Source of the DNA: an uncultured Bacilli bacterium
GTDB taxonomy: Bacteria > Bacillota_I > Bacilli_A > RF39 > UBA660
Reading direction: 5' to 3'
DNA: 38,147 bases
Assembly (NCBI GenBank): GCA_947623935.1
Contig: CANQIE010000009.1
Span: 1-38,147, forward strand
The notes under the pieces were generated by a model that saw nothing but the letters and a program-made list of their open reading frames with translations, did not search any database and was not told the DNA's origin. The translations under genes were made by a program, and so were the position numbers. This document shows, piece by piece, positions 18,529 to 25,942 of this stretch (position 1 is the first letter of the stretch; the number at the start of each line of letters is the position of its first letter).

Positions 18529-19220
18529 TATACGGAAGAAACGTTTTAGAAGAATATTTAAAAAAAACTGAAAAAGTTCGAAAAATCATTTTTCAAGAGG
18601 GGTTTCGAGACGAAAACTTAAAATCCTCTATAGAAAAATTAAACATTCCAGTAGAATTTCGTTCGAAAAATGAATTAGACCGATTTGCAAAGGGAGTACA
18701 TCAAGGTGTAATCTTAGAAGTAGAGGACTACCAATATGTTCCTTTATTCGATTTATTATCGAAGGAAGAAAATAGCATCTTGGTGATTTTAGATCACATT
18801 GAAGATCCCCATAATCTTGGAGCGATTATACGTACTTGTGAAGCGGCTAAAGTAGATGGAATCATTCTTCCTAAAGATCGTTCGGCATCGATTAATGCAA
18901 CCGTTATGAAAACGTCCGTAGGAACTATCGAAAACTTGAAGATTGCGCAAGTAACGAATCTTTCGAAGACGATTGATACGTTGAAGAAAGAAGGTTACTG
19001 GATCGTGGGTACTGCCATGGATGGAAAAGATTTTCGTTCTATTGATTATCATGGCAAAATCGCACTTATTATCGGAAACGAAGGAAAAGGTATGGGTAGA
19101 CTAGTACGGGAGTCTTGTGACTTTGTAGCGAGCATTCCTATGTACGGAAAGGTAAATAGTCTCAATGCCTCTGTTTCGTTTGGAATTATGATTTATGAGG
19201 TGTTAAGACAAACAAGATAA
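18522..19220 (+). CDS. rlmB: SpoU/TrmH-family 23S rRNA 2'-O-methyltransferase
   Basis: A 232-residue SPOUT methyltransferase, expected to methylate the 2'-OH of G2251 in 23S rRNA using SAM. The N-terminal substrate domain starts with V-Y-G-R-N-V-L-E-E-Y. Motif 1 is L-D-H-I-E-D-P-H-N-L-G-A-I-I-R-T, motif 2 I-G-N-E-G-K-G-M and motif 3 I-P-M-Y-G-K-V-N-S-L-N-A-S-V. Slightly shorter than E. coli RlmB. AGGAGG sits in the mrnC end. In Bacillus yacP follows; here the sigma factor comes only 2 bases later. Confidence 0.92.
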   Translation: MLVYGRNVLEEYLKKTEKVRKIIFQEGFRDENLKSSIEKLNIPVEFRSKNELDRFAKGVHQGVILEVEDYQYVPLFDLLSKEENSILVILDHIEDPHNLGAIIRTCEAAKVDGIILPKDRSASINATVMKTSVGTIENLKIAQVTNLSKTIDTLKKEGYWIVGTAMDGKDFRSIDYHGKIALIIGNEGKGMGRLVRESCDFVASIPMYGKVNSLNASVSFGIMIYEVLRQTR

Positions 19221-19222
19221 GA

Positions 19223-19837
19223 ATGAACTATAAAAAAATAAACGATTATGAATTAGTCTACATGGTAGAGGAAAAGAACGATGATGTTTTTCGCTTACTT
19301 TGTGAGAAGTATCATCCTCTTATTTCTAAAATGGCGCTTAAATACCAAGAGGGAGCTCGTAAAAGAGGATACGATTACGATGATCTTTATCAATTGGGTC
19401 TCTATGGTCTTTACTATGCTTACACGCATTATAATGAAAAAAGAGGAGTTCTCTTTTATAGTTATGTTTTACTTTGTATGCAAGCCAAAGTGAGCAATTT
19501 TTTTAGAGCATCCGATACTTTAGCAAAAAAGGCTTTAAATGAGGCACAATTTTTAGATGATAATATGCTAAGCTATTATGAAAATAGCGTTTTGGAGAAA
19601 GAAGATGTTCTAGGAGAGCAGATGCTTTTAAATGAACTAATTACGGAGCTCATTCATTTTGAACATCAACTCAGTTTTGATAGAGCTTGTATCTTTGAAC
19701 TTCGAATGAATGATTTTGCGCCTAATGAAATTTCCGTGTTACTAGATATTCCGCACAAGACTGTAAGCAATGCACTTTACAGTATTAAAAGAGATCTCGC
19801 TTTTTATTTACAAAGAAAAGGATTCAAAAACGTTTAA
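19223..19837 (+). CDS. sigH: Sigma-70 family factor, SigH-like
   Basis: A 204-residue sigma factor with region 2 (Y-D-Y-D-D-L-Y-Q-L-G-L-Y-G-L ... F-Y-S-Y-V-L-L-C-M-Q-A-K-V) and a region 4 helix-turn-helix (F-A-P-N-E-I-S-V-L-L-D-I-P-H-K-T-V-S-N-A-L). Its place between rlmB and secE-nusG matches sigH (spo0H), the transition and sporulation-entry factor. The sequence is diverged, so a related SigH/ECF-like role is possible. The intergenic gap to rlmB is 2 bases and the ribosome site is weak (ACAAGATAAGA), so it is coupled. yacP before it and rpmG after it, usual in Bacillus, are absent. Confidence 0.8.
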   Translation: MNYKKINDYELVYMVEEKNDDVFRLLCEKYHPLISKMALKYQEGARKRGYDYDDLYQLGLYGLYYAYTHYNEKRGVLFYSYVLLCMQAKVSNFFRASDTLAKKALNEAQFLDDNMLSYYENSVLEKEDVLGEQMLLNELITELIHFEHQLSFDRACIFELRMNDFAPNEISVLLDIPHKTVSNALYSIKRDLAFYLQRKGFKNV

Positions 19838-19851
19838 AGATATGCTATAAT
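19823..19851 (+). promoter_or_regulatory. Promoter of the gene at 19875, inside the end of sigH
   Basis: TTCAAA (19823-19828), 17-base spacer, TATAAT (19846-19851) with TGC before it (extended -10). Confidence 0.65.
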
Positions 19852-19874
19852 CACTTTAGAATAGGGTGATGTGC

Positions 19875-20576
19875 ATGAGTTTAAATGAAGATATAAACAT
19901 GAGCAAAATACCACTTAATGAATGGTTGCAGATTCCAAGGACGGAAGAAGAAAAACAAAAAGACTATCAATCTTTATTTTATGGACTACAACATACCTCT
20001 CATGTATTAGCTAATTCTTATCATGCTTTTATTCCCTATTTTGATTCCTATTATGCATCGTCCCTTGATAAAATACTTCATTATGTGTATGTCGGGATAG
20101 AACCTTCTAATATTTCCTTTATTGGAAGCCAAGAGATTCCTTCATCTAAACTAGAAGAAGCCAAAGAACGAAATATTTCCTTTATGACAACTTTTATGTT
20201 AGGTCTTTACTTAGGATACGATCCTAAAAATGGACTTTTGAACGAAGCCTTTATTGAAAATAATTTTAATCAGTGCAAACAATTTCTTCCTCCTGAAGAT
20301 GTGCCTTATTATGAACAAGTATTAATTCGTCATCAATATATCTATTATGATGATTATGTAAATAAGGCATCTTATAATGAAGGTGGAAGAGGACGGAGTT
20401 ATACCAAGAAAACAAATGCTCAAGTTTTACCCGATCAAGAAGGCATCTTTAGTGTTAATCGTCTTGAAGGAAATGATTATTCCAAGGCAGGATTTTCTAA
20501 AAACATCGCCTTTTTACTCGTCTTACTAGGTACGGTTCTAATTGCTTTAGGAGTAGCTCTACTGATTTATAGTTAA
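19875..20576 (+). CDS. Hypothetical tail-anchored protein, 233 aa
   Basis: Not recognised. A soluble region of ~205 residues, rich in Tyr, Phe and acidic residues, ends in one hydrophobic segment (about 211-231; I-A-F-L-L-V-L-L-G-T-V-L-I-A-L-G-V). It is therefore likely anchored by its C-terminus with the bulk in the cytoplasm. A G-G-R-G-R-S-Y-T-K-K-T stretch near 172-182 looks like a flexible linker. ATG 19875 is chosen because GGTGA lies five bases before it; upstream GTG 19866 overlaps that site. It has its own promoter in the end of the sigma-factor gene. In the Bacillus order this slot holds rpmG. Confidence 0.75.
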   Translation: MSLNEDINMSKIPLNEWLQIPRTEEEKQKDYQSLFYGLQHTSHVLANSYHAFIPYFDSYYASSLDKILHYVYVGIEPSNISFIGSQEIPSSKLEEAKERNISFMTTFMLGLYLGYDPKNGLLNEAFIENNFNQCKQFLPPEDVPYYEQVLIRHQYIYYDDYVNKASYNEGGRGRSYTKKTNAQVLPDQEGIFSVNRLEGNDYSKAGFSKNIAFLLVLLGTVLIALGVALLIYS

Positions 20577-20593
20577 CATTTTACTAAAATTAT

Positions 20594-20623
20594 TTGACAA
20601 AACGCTTTTCTTTGTGCTATTTT
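20594..20623 (+). promoter_or_regulatory. Promoter of secE-nusG
   Basis: TTGACA (20594-20599), 18-base spacer, TATTTT (20618-20623) with TGC directly before it (extended -10). Confidence 0.6.
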
Positions 20624-20693
20624 ATAGGTGACACAAAAAAGTGTTTTTATTTTGATATAAAAACATAAAATGAAGAAAGATGGGTGTATAACT

Positions 20694-21059
20694 ATGGCTA
20701 CTACAAAAAAGAATGCAAAAGCAAAGAAAAAGGTTTCTTCTAAAAAACAAGAAGAAAAAGTTTTAAACGAAGAAATCAAAGAAGAAAAGAAAGGGAAAAA
20801 AGTAAAAGAAGATAAGAAGAATCAAAAGGGTGAAAAGAAAGAAGTAAAAAAGGAAACAAAAAAAGAGAAAAAACCAAAGAAGAAAGGTCGTATTCGTGAG
20901 TTCTTCCGTGAAGTAAAAAAGGAAGTAAGTCTCGTTAAATGGCCAAGCAAAAAAGATATGGTTAAATACTCTATTGCGACCATCGTATTTGTTCTTTTCT
21001 TTGCACTATTCTTCTATATCATCGACATCATTGTTGCGGCATTAAAAATGTGGGTGTAG
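20694..21059 (+). CDS. secE: Preprotein translocase subunit SecE with Lys-rich extension
   Basis: A 121-residue protein. Residues ~68-121 are a normal minimal SecE: amphipathic helix (F-F-R-E-V-K-K-E-V-S-L-V-K-W-P) and one membrane segment (about 95-118), which clamps SecY. Residues 1-66 are an unusual Lys/Glu-rich, low-complexity extension. ATG 20694 is preferred, with GGGTG upstream; ATG 20670 has no ribosome site. nusG starts 3 bases after the stop. Confidence 0.92.
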   Translation: MATTKKNAKAKKKVSSKKQEEKVLNEEIKEEKKGKKVKEDKKNQKGEKKEVKKETKKEKKPKKKGRIREFFREVKKEVSLVKWPSKKDMVKYSIATIVFVLFFALFFYIIDIIVAALKMWV

Positions 21060-21062
21060 AAA

Positions 21063-21596
21063 ATGGATAAACAATGGTATGTAGTAAATACTTATTCAGG
21101 ACATGAGAATAAGGTAAAAGAAAAACTTGAAATGCGTGCAGAATCGATGGATATGAAGGATTATATCTTTCGTGTTATCGTTCCTGAACAAAAAGAAATT
21201 GAAGTCAAAGATGGCGTTCAAAAAGAAAAGATTAAAAAGATGTTCCCAGGTTACATTTTAGTGGAAATGGTCATGAGTGATGAAGCTTGGTATGTAGTTC
21301 GTAATACGCCAGGTGTCACAGGATTTATAGGATCGAGCGGAAAAGGTGCAAAGCCTACCCCATTACAACCTTATGAAGTCGATAAAGTCTTAGCCAATAT
21401 GGGTATTAGTCGTCTCGATGTCGATAAAGAACTTGAAGTGGGGGCTCGTGTTAAGATTATTGCAGGACCTTTCACCGGTATGTTTGGAGTGATCGATAGT
21501 ATCGACTTACCAAATCAAAAGATTAACTTGACGGTGGATCTCTTCGGACAAGAAACGTCAGTAGAAGTAGAACTATCGCAAATCCAAATCGCCTAA
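21063..21596 (+). CDS. nusG: Transcription elongation/antitermination factor NusG
   Basis: A 177-residue factor bridging RNA polymerase and, in some species, Rho or ribosomes. The NGN domain starts W-Y-V-V-N-T-Y-S-G-H-E-N-K-V and contains M-F-P-G-Y-I-L-V and V-R-N-T-P-G-V-T-G-F-I-G. The C-terminal KOW domain has G-A-R-V-K-I-I-A-G-P-F-T-G-M-F-G. Length is normal. It is in the conserved secE-nusG-rplK order. Confidence 0.97.
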   Translation: MDKQWYVVNTYSGHENKVKEKLEMRAESMDMKDYIFRVIVPEQKEIEVKDGVQKEKIKKMFPGYILVEMVMSDEAWYVVRNTPGVTGFIGSSGKGAKPTPLQPYEVDKVLANMGISRLDVDKELEVGARVKIIAGPFTGMFGVIDSIDLPNQKINLTVDLFGQETSVEVELSQIQIA

Positions 21597-21610
21597 ATCT
21601 AGGAAAATGC

Positions 21611-21639
21611 TTGCAATTAGCAAGAAATCATGTTATTAT
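21611..21639 (+). promoter_or_regulatory. Promoter of rplK
   Basis: TTGCAA (21611-21616), 17-base spacer, TATTAT (21634-21639), just after nusG. Confidence 0.65.
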
Positions 21640-21672
21640 TTAGAGGCTATATTATTTATTTAATATAGATTT

Positions 21673-21722
21673 AGTGGGAGGCATTAAGCTTTAAGAAGCG
21701 GATAAAAGCTATTTGGACCACT
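21673..21722 (+). promoter_or_regulatory. rplK leader structure (ribosomal-protein autoregulation candidate)
   Basis: AGTGG (21673-21677) pairs with CCACT (21718-21722), enclosing GAGG and a hairpin region, before the AGGAGGT ribosome site. A similar GTGGGAGG ... CCAC element precedes rplA, as in L1-type mRNA leaders that mimic the rRNA site. Assignment inferred from position and pattern. Confidence 0.5.
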
Positions 21723-21754
21723 CGCGAAAACAAAATTTATAGGAGGTGTTTTTC

Positions 21755-22360
21755 GTGGCAAAAGAAGTTGTTAAGAAAATTAAGTTACAAATCCCTGCAG
21801 GAAAAGCTACACCTGCTCCACCCGTTGGAACAGTTTTAGGACCTGCTGGAATCAACTTACAAGATTTTTGTACGCGTTATAACGATGCAACAAGAGAAAG
21901 TATGGGAGATATCTTACCAGTTGAAATTTCGATTTACGATGATCGTAGTTTCGACTTTATCATTAAGACTCCCCCTACAGGATTCTTATTAAAGAAATAT
22001 GCAAAAATCGATAAAGGTTCAGTTAAAGGAGCAAACCAAGTAGTAGCAACTTTAACACAAGATCAAATTCGCGAAATTGCGCAAATCAAATTACCAGATT
22101 TGAATTGTTACGATGTAGAAGCCGCTATGAAAGTAGTGGAAGGAACGGCACGTAACATGGGGATTGCTGTTAAAGGTGTTAACGACCAAGAGTTAGCTGA
22201 ACAAGCAAAAGAAGCAGCGGAAGAAGAAAAAGAACAAGCTGAACGTGAAGCTGAACTTGCTGAAATGGAAGCTGAACAACAAGCAGGACATCAAGCTCAA
22301 GAAGTTCCTGTAGTTGAAAAAGAAGATAAGACGGAAGACGAAAATTCCGCAGAAGAATAG
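21755..22360 (+). CDS. rplK: 50S ribosomal protein L11 with acidic C-terminal extension
   Basis: A 201-residue protein. Residues 1-~145 are normal L11: [16 protein letters not shown] near the N-terminus, [14 protein letters not shown] and [13 protein letters not shown]-x-V. Residues ~152-201 add a Glu/Ala/Gln-rich, probably helical tail not found in standard (~141-residue) L11. The start is GTG 21755, with AGGAGGT 8 bases before it; an upstream GTG at 21746 lies in that site. L11 binds the GTPase-associated region of 23S rRNA. Confidence 0.95.
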   Translation: MAKEVVKKIKLQIPAGKATPAPPVGTVLGPAGINLQDFCTRYNDATRESMGDILPVEISIYDDRSFDFIIKTPPTGFLLKKYAKIDKGSVKGANQVVATLTQDQIREIAQIKLPDLNCYDVEAAMKVVEGTARNMGIAVKGVNDQELAEQAKEAAEEEKEQAEREAELAEMEAEQQAGHQAQEVPVVEKEDKTEDENSAEE

Positions 22361-22401
22361 GTAATATAACCTAGTGGGAGGAACCGCTTACTCCGATTAC
22401 C
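22360..22401 (+). promoter_or_regulatory. rplA leader hairpin (L1-binding-site-like)
   Basis: GGTAAT (22360-22365) pairs with ATTACC (22396-22401), and GGAG (22377-22380) pairs with CTCC (22391-22394) inside. The GTGGGAGG-loop pattern matches L1 operator leaders known in bacteria (inference). Confidence 0.5.
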
Positions 22402-22419
22402 ACATAAGGAGGAATTAAA

Positions 22420-23118
22420 ATGAAAAAAAGAGGAAAGAAATATCTAGATGCATTAAGCAAAGTAGATAAGACTAAAACTTACTCTAAAGAAGAAGCTGTT
22501 AAGTTAATTAAAGAAACATCGGTAAGTAAATTCGATGCTTCCGTAGAACTTGCTATCCGTCTTAACTTAGATACCAAAAAAACGGATCAACAATTAAGAG
22601 GAGCTATTGTTCTACCACACGGAACAGGAAAAGATAAGAAAGTTTTAGTAGTTGCTCGTGGAGAACAAGCACGTCTTGCTAAAGAGGCTGGCGCAGACTA
22701 TGTTGGAGATGTCGACATGTTAGAAAAAATCGAAAAAGAAAACTGGTTCGATTTTGATACCATGATTGCAACTCCTGATATGATGCCCCTTCTTGGTAAA
22801 TTAGGTAAGGTATTAGGTCCTAAAGGATTGATGCCAAACCCTAAGACGGGAACGGTAACAACCGATGTTGTAAAAGCCGTTAACGAAGTAAAAGCAGGTC
22901 GTGTTGAATATCGTACCGATAGTTTCGGTAATGTACACGGCATCATTGGTAAGGCTTCTTTCAAAGAGAACGACTTACTTGAAAACTTAGATGCTTTTGT
23001 AGCAGTTATTTTAAAAGCAAAACCATCTTCTGTTAAAGGAGATTATGTTAAAAATATTGCGTTATCTACCACCATGGGTCCTGGAATTAAAGTTTCATTG
23101 AATTCATTTGACAAATAA
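22420..23118 (+). CDS. rplA: 50S ribosomal protein L1
   Basis: A 232-residue L1 protein, part of the L1 stalk and often a translational repressor of its own mRNA. Landmarks are G-K-K-Y start, [20 protein letters not shown][26 protein letters not shown] with P-K-T-G-T-V-T, and [15 protein letters not shown] precedes ATG 22420. The promoter for rplJ overlaps its stop codon. Confidence 0.98.
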   Translation: MKKRGKKYLDALSKVDKTKTYSKEEAVKLIKETSVSKFDASVELAIRLNLDTKKTDQQLRGAIVLPHGTGKDKKVLVVARGEQARLAKEAGADYVGDVDMLEKIEKENWFDFDTMIATPDMMPLLGKLGKVLGPKGLMPNPKTGTVTTDVVKAVNEVKAGRVEYRTDSFGNVHGIIGKASFKENDLLENLDAFVAVILKAKPSSVKGDYVKNIALSTTMGPGIKVSLNSFDK

Positions 23119-23136
23119 TAGGTAACGTACTATAAT
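23108..23136 (+). promoter_or_regulatory. Promoter of rplJ-rplL
   Basis: TTGACA (23108-23113) lies in the last codons of rplA; 17-base spacer; TATAAT (23131-23136). A perfect consensus. Confidence 0.85.
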
Positions 23137-23150
23137 AAAGTTAATTTTAT

Positions 23151-23249
23151 TAGTGCCAAAGACAGTAGGTCATTTGTAAATCCTACCGAGGACTTCCTTT
23201 TATTTAAGAGTTTTCGGGGGATTCCCTCGAAAACTTTTATTTTGGCACT
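23151..23249 (+). ncRNA. L10 leader (cis-regulatory RNA)
   Basis: AGTGCCAAA (23152-23160) pairs with TTTGGCACT (23241-23249) as a closing stem. Inside are a small hairpin GTAGG/CCTAC (23165-23169 with 23082+100 to 23186) and a long stem (23207-23220 with 23224-23237) followed by TTTTATTTT. Position 30 bases before rplJ fits the known L10(L12)4-binding leader; the long stem with its T-tail may act as an attenuator. Confidence 0.8.
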
Positions 23250-23279
23250 CCTAAAATAAAAACGAAAGGAGACAAAGAC

Positions 23280-23774
23280 ATGGCAAGTGAAAAGATTTTA
23301 GCAGCAAAACAATTAGTTGTTAATGAAATCAAAGACAACATGAGTAATGCTGCAACTTACGTATTATTCGATTACCGTGGCTTAACCGATGCTGAAAGTA
23401 AAGAATTAAGACGTAAGTTAAGAGATACCGGATCGGACTACAAAGTATACAAAAATACGTTGATGGCAAGAGCTTTAAAAGACTTGAACGTCGATATTGA
23501 TGCAAGCCTTGTAGGACCTAGTGCATTAGCGTTCGGAAACGATCAAATTGCACCGATCAAAGTATTATCTGATTTTGCTAAAAAACATCAAGCGTTAGTT
23601 TTGAAAGTAGGAGTTGTAGACGGTGTTATTTCCGACAAGGACGAACTACAAAAACTTGCAAGTATTCCATCACGTGAAGGATTACTTACGATGTTGGCTG
23701 GTGGTATGATCCAGATAGCAAAAGATTTATCCATCTGCTTAGATTTATATGCACAACAAAAAGAAGAAAAATAA
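23280..23774 (+). CDS. rplJ: 50S ribosomal protein L10
   Basis: A 164-residue L10 that anchors the L7/L12 stalk. Pattern: K-x-x-x-V-N-E-I-K-D-x-x, V-L-F-D-Y-R-G-L-T-D, L-R-R-K-L-R-D-T-G-S-D-Y-K-V-Y-K-N-T-L, and G-P-S-A-L-A-F-G, with a C-terminal helix for L12 binding. AAAGGAGA precedes ATG 23280. Expected autoregulation through the leader at 23151-23249. rplL follows after 30 bases. Confidence 0.97.
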   Translation: MASEKILAAKQLVVNEIKDNMSNAATYVLFDYRGLTDAESKELRRKLRDTGSDYKVYKNTLMARALKDLNVDIDASLVGPSALAFGNDQIAPIKVLSDFAKKHQALVLKVGVVDGVISDKDELQKLASIPSREGLLTMLAGGMIQIAKDLSICLDLYAQQKEEK

Positions 23775-23804
23775 TTTAGAAAAAATATAAGGAGGAAAAA
23801 GAAA

Positions 23805-24179
23805 ATGGCTAAATTAACAAAAGAGAGCTTTATTGAAAGTTTAAAAGAAATGACTCTTTTAGAAATTAAAGAGTTAGTAGATGCAATGAAAGAGGAATTT
23901 GGAGTAGATCCAAGTGCAGTAACAGTAGCTGCTGCTCCAGCACAAGGTGCTGCTAGTGAAGATGACGGACCTAGCACAGTTACAGTTAACCTAGTAAACG
24001 CTGGTGCTGCTAAAGTTAACGTTATCAAATTAATCCGTGAAATCACTGGTTTAGGTTTAAAAGAATCTAAAGATATCGCTGATAACGGTGGAGCAGTTAA
24101 AGAAAACATCTCTAAAGAAGAAGCTCAAGACATCAAAGCTAAACTTGAAGAAGCTGGCGCTGAAGTAGAAGTTAAATAA
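23805..24179 (+). CDS. rplL: 50S ribosomal protein L7/L12
   Basis: A 124-residue stalk protein recruiting translation GTPases. N-terminal dimerisation helix pair (M-T-L-L-E-I-K-E-L-V-D-A-M-K-E-E-F-G-V), an Ala-rich hinge near 43-53, and the C-terminal domain K-V-N-V-I-K-L-I-R-E-I-T-G-L-G-L-K-E-S-K. AAGGAGG precedes the ATG. Followed by a terminator, not by rpoB. Confidence 0.98.
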   Translation: MAKLTKESFIESLKEMTLLEIKELVDAMKEEFGVDPSAVTVAAAPAQGAASEDDGPSTVTVNLVNAGAAKVNVIKLIREITGLGLKESKDIADNGGAVKENISKEEAQDIKAKLEEAGAEVEVK

Positions 24180-24199
24180 GTTTAACACTTTCGTTTTAT

Positions 24200-24224
24200 A
24201 GGACCTCAGGATAGGTCCTTTTTT
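24200..24224 (+). terminator. Intrinsic terminator after rplL
   Basis: AGGACCT (24200-24206), loop CAGGAT, AGGTCCT (24213-24219), then six T. Confidence 0.85.
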
Positions 24225-24281
24225 GTATGCTTTTTTCTAATAGCAAGTAGTTTTCTTCCCTATGCAGGTTTTCTGTTTCCT

Positions 24282-24290
24282 CATAAAATA
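24282..24290 (+). promoter_or_regulatory. Possible mother-cell sigma (SigK/SigE) -10 element
   Basis: CATAAAATA fits the SigK -10 pattern CATAnnnTA and resembles SigE. No clear -35 is seen. It precedes the collagen-like gene by about 24 bases; related genes in Bacillus are mother-cell expressed. Confidence 0.3.
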
Positions 24291-24313
24291 GTACTAGGAA
24301 AGGAGATTACAAT

Positions 24314-25102
24314 ATGAACCCACAAAATACCAATAGTTGTGAAAACAATCCTTCTAAAAAGTCCTCTTGTTTTTGTTTTATAGCGGGACCTACTGGACCA
24401 ATAGGACCCACAGGACCACAAGGGGCACCTGGAATGGGTTTTGTTGGTCCCACAGGACCCACAGGCCCTGCTGCTATGACAGTTCGGATTGGAACGATTC
24501 GAACAGGAGATCCTGGAAGTGAAGCAACCGTTACCAATGTAGGAACCGATACAGATATTATTCTTGATTTTGTTATACCAAGTGGCATAACAGGAGATCA
24601 AGGAGAAATAGGACCCACCGGTGCCACTGGACCACAAGGTGAACAGGGACCTAAGGGAGACCCTGGTATAGAAGGACCTACAGGACCAGCCGCAGGACTA
24701 AATGCTTATGGAGGACTTTTCTCGACAACAAGACAAGACTTTACGCAAATACAAGACCCTCTTACAGTCACTTTGGATAAACCGATGGAAGATTACCGTG
24801 TTACCGAAGCGAACAATACCGTAACTATCGTTGAAGGAGGCATTTACGAAATCAATTACACGGTTTCAGCCACCCTAAATGAAACAGGAAATCTAGAAGT
24901 TGATGTTAGAAGTGCTGGTAGAACAATTGATGGATCAAAAGCAGTCCTTGAATTAACGCAAGGAGTAACAGGGACTCTAGCTAAGAGCTTCATTGTCGAT
25001 TTAACCGATGGAGCAGCACTTTCTCTTGCCTTAGTTTCATCCACTTCCCAAACGGGAGGATCGATTAGCCAAGCTACTTTGTCCGTTAAACTATTAGATT
25101 AA
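24314..25102 (+). CDS. Collagen-like (BclA-type) spore-surface protein candidate
   Basis: A 262-residue protein. Residues 1-24 are Cys- and Lys-containing with no classical signal peptide. Gly-X-Y repeats, mostly G-P-T-G-P, run at 25-54 and 94-128. Between them sits a module of the type I-R-T-G-D-P-G-S-E-A-T-V-T-N-x-G common in Firmicutes collagen-like proteins. Residues 130-262 form a beta-rich tail resembling the trimeric C1q/TNF-like head of exosporium proteins such as BclA. A hair-like glycoprotein of the spore surface is the likeliest role (inference from domains and the sporulation genes nearby). GGAAAGGAG precedes ATG 24314. It is flanked by terminators, so monocistronic. Confidence 0.85.
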   Translation: MNPQNTNSCENNPSKKSSCFCFIAGPTGPIGPTGPQGAPGMGFVGPTGPTGPAAMTVRIGTIRTGDPGSEATVTNVGTDTDIILDFVIPSGITGDQGEIGPTGATGPQGEQGPKGDPGIEGPTGPAAGLNAYGGLFSTTRQDFTQIQDPLTVTLDKPMEDYRVTEANNTVTIVEGGIYEINYTVSATLNETGNLEVDVRSAGRTIDGSKAVLELTQGVTGTLAKSFIVDLTDGAALSLALVSSTSQTGGSISQATLSVKLLD

Positions 25103-25107
25103 ATTTT

Positions 25108-25144
25108 AAAACTGTTTTACTTGCTTAAGTAGAGCAGTTTTTTT
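25108..25144 (+). terminator. Intrinsic terminator after the collagen-like gene
   Basis: AAAACTG (25108-25114) pairs with CAGTTTT (25135-25141), inner stem TACTT/AAGTA, then a T-run. Confidence 0.75.
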
Positions 25145-25164
25145 AATAGAAAATTTAAAAAAAC

Positions 25165-25193
25165 TTGACTTTACGAGTAATAAAGACTAGCAT
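25165..25193 (+). promoter_or_regulatory. Possible promoter of the Nudix gene
   Basis: TTGACT (25165-25170), 17-base spacer, TAGCAT (25188-25193); the -10 is imperfect. Confidence 0.45.
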
Positions 25194-25248
25194 TTATCTT
25201 AAACAAACACGAATAATTATAACAATTTAATTATTAGGAGGAAAGAAA

Positions 25249-25755
25249 ATGGAGTATTGGGATTTATACGACAAAAATAGAAACAAACTAGATAAGATTG
25301 CAAAAAGAGGAGATACCCTTTTAGAGGGAGAATATCATTTAGTCGTCAATGCTTGGGTACGAAATAGTAAAAATGAATTTTTAATTACGCAACGTGCAGC
25401 CAATAAAAAGTTTGCTTATATGTGGGAATGCACAGGTGGTTCAGCACTTAAAGGGGAAACATCGATTGAAGCAGCAGTACGGGAAGTGCATGAGGAATTA
25501 GGAATTGAAGTCGATGCTACCAAAGGAATATTAATTGGTTCAACGTTAAGACAGTATCCTCATTGTCCTGATATACTCGATGTATGGCTATTTGAAAGTG
25601 ATGTTCCTATTGATGAAGTCAAAATTCAAGAAGAGGAAGTATGTAACGCCATGTGGGCAAGTGTTGATCAAATAAAGGAATTGTATCAGAATCATCAGTT
25701 TGAAGCAAATGCCTTTTTTGACGAAGCACTTAAACAATTGAAAAAAACAAGATAA
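25249..25755 (+). CDS. Nudix hydrolase (isopentenyl-diphosphate-isomerase-like group)
   Basis: A 168-residue protein with a perfect Nudix box around residues 64-86: G-S-A-L-K-G-E, seven residues, R-E-V-H-E-E-L-G-I, which binds the metal and cleaves X-linked nucleoside diphosphates. The N-terminal W-D-L-Y-D-K-N-R and H-L-V-V-N-A-W-V-R, and Q-R-A-A-N-K-K-F-A-Y-M-W-E-C-T-G-G, match a common Firmicutes Nudix subgroup related to the IPP isomerase fold. The substrate is unknown. TTAGGAGG precedes ATG 25249. It has its own promoter and terminator. Confidence 0.9.
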   Translation: MEYWDLYDKNRNKLDKIAKRGDTLLEGEYHLVVNAWVRNSKNEFLITQRAANKKFAYMWECTGGSALKGETSIEAAVREVHEELGIEVDATKGILIGSTLRQYPHCPDILDVWLFESDVPIDEVKIQEEEVCNAMWASVDQIKELYQNHQFEANAFFDEALKQLKKTR

Positions 25756-25762
25756 ATAAATG

Positions 25763-25783
25763 AGGACGAATTTGTCCTTTTTT
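25763..25783 (+). terminator. Intrinsic terminator after the Nudix gene
   Basis: AGGAC (25763-25767), loop GAATTT, GTCCT (25774-25778), then six T. Confidence 0.7.
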
Positions 25784-25784
25784 A

Positions 25785-25813
25785 TTGACAAAGTAAGCTC
25801 TTTTCTTTATAAT
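25785..25813 (+). promoter_or_regulatory. Strong promoter of the 25840-27915 transcript
   Basis: TTGACA (25785-25790), 17-base spacer, TATAAT (25808-25813): full consensus on both elements. Confidence 0.85.
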
Positions 25814-25839
25814 AAGCCATTACCAAAAGAGGTGAAAGG

Positions 25840-25893
25840 ATGCTTTATAATAAACCTATTTATATTATGTTACACCTACGAATATTTTTATAA
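25840..25893 (+). CDS. Candidate 17-codon leader peptide
   Basis: ATG 25840 follows GAGGTGAAAGG, an ideal ribosome site, and opens a 17-residue frame (M-L-Y-N-K-P-I-Y-I-M-L-H-L-R-I-F-L) ending at TAA 25891-25893. It lies 27 bases after a consensus promoter and 50 bases before the next gene. It may be a small hydrophobic peptide or a regulatory leader ORF. Supported only by the translation signals. Confidence 0.5.
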   Translation: MLYNKPIYIMLHLRIFL

Positions 25894-25942
25894 TGAGCAC
25901 CTTTAAACAGCAGTTAAAAAGTATATAAAGGAAGGATAAAAA

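Noticed and set aside
23588-24109. A 173-codon minus-strand frame over rplJ-rplL
   Set aside because: It is a reverse-strand shadow of two ribosomal protein genes; composition mirrors their codon pattern and no start signals exist.
24281-24637. Minus-strand frames rich in Gly/Pro/Cys opposite the collagen-like gene
   Set aside because: Gly-X-Y codons read backwards give such frames automatically; not evidence for genes.
24361-24700. CRISPR-like or tandem DNA repeat in the collagen-like gene
   Set aside because: The repetition is the Gly-Pro-Thr codon pattern; there are no spaced identical repeats.
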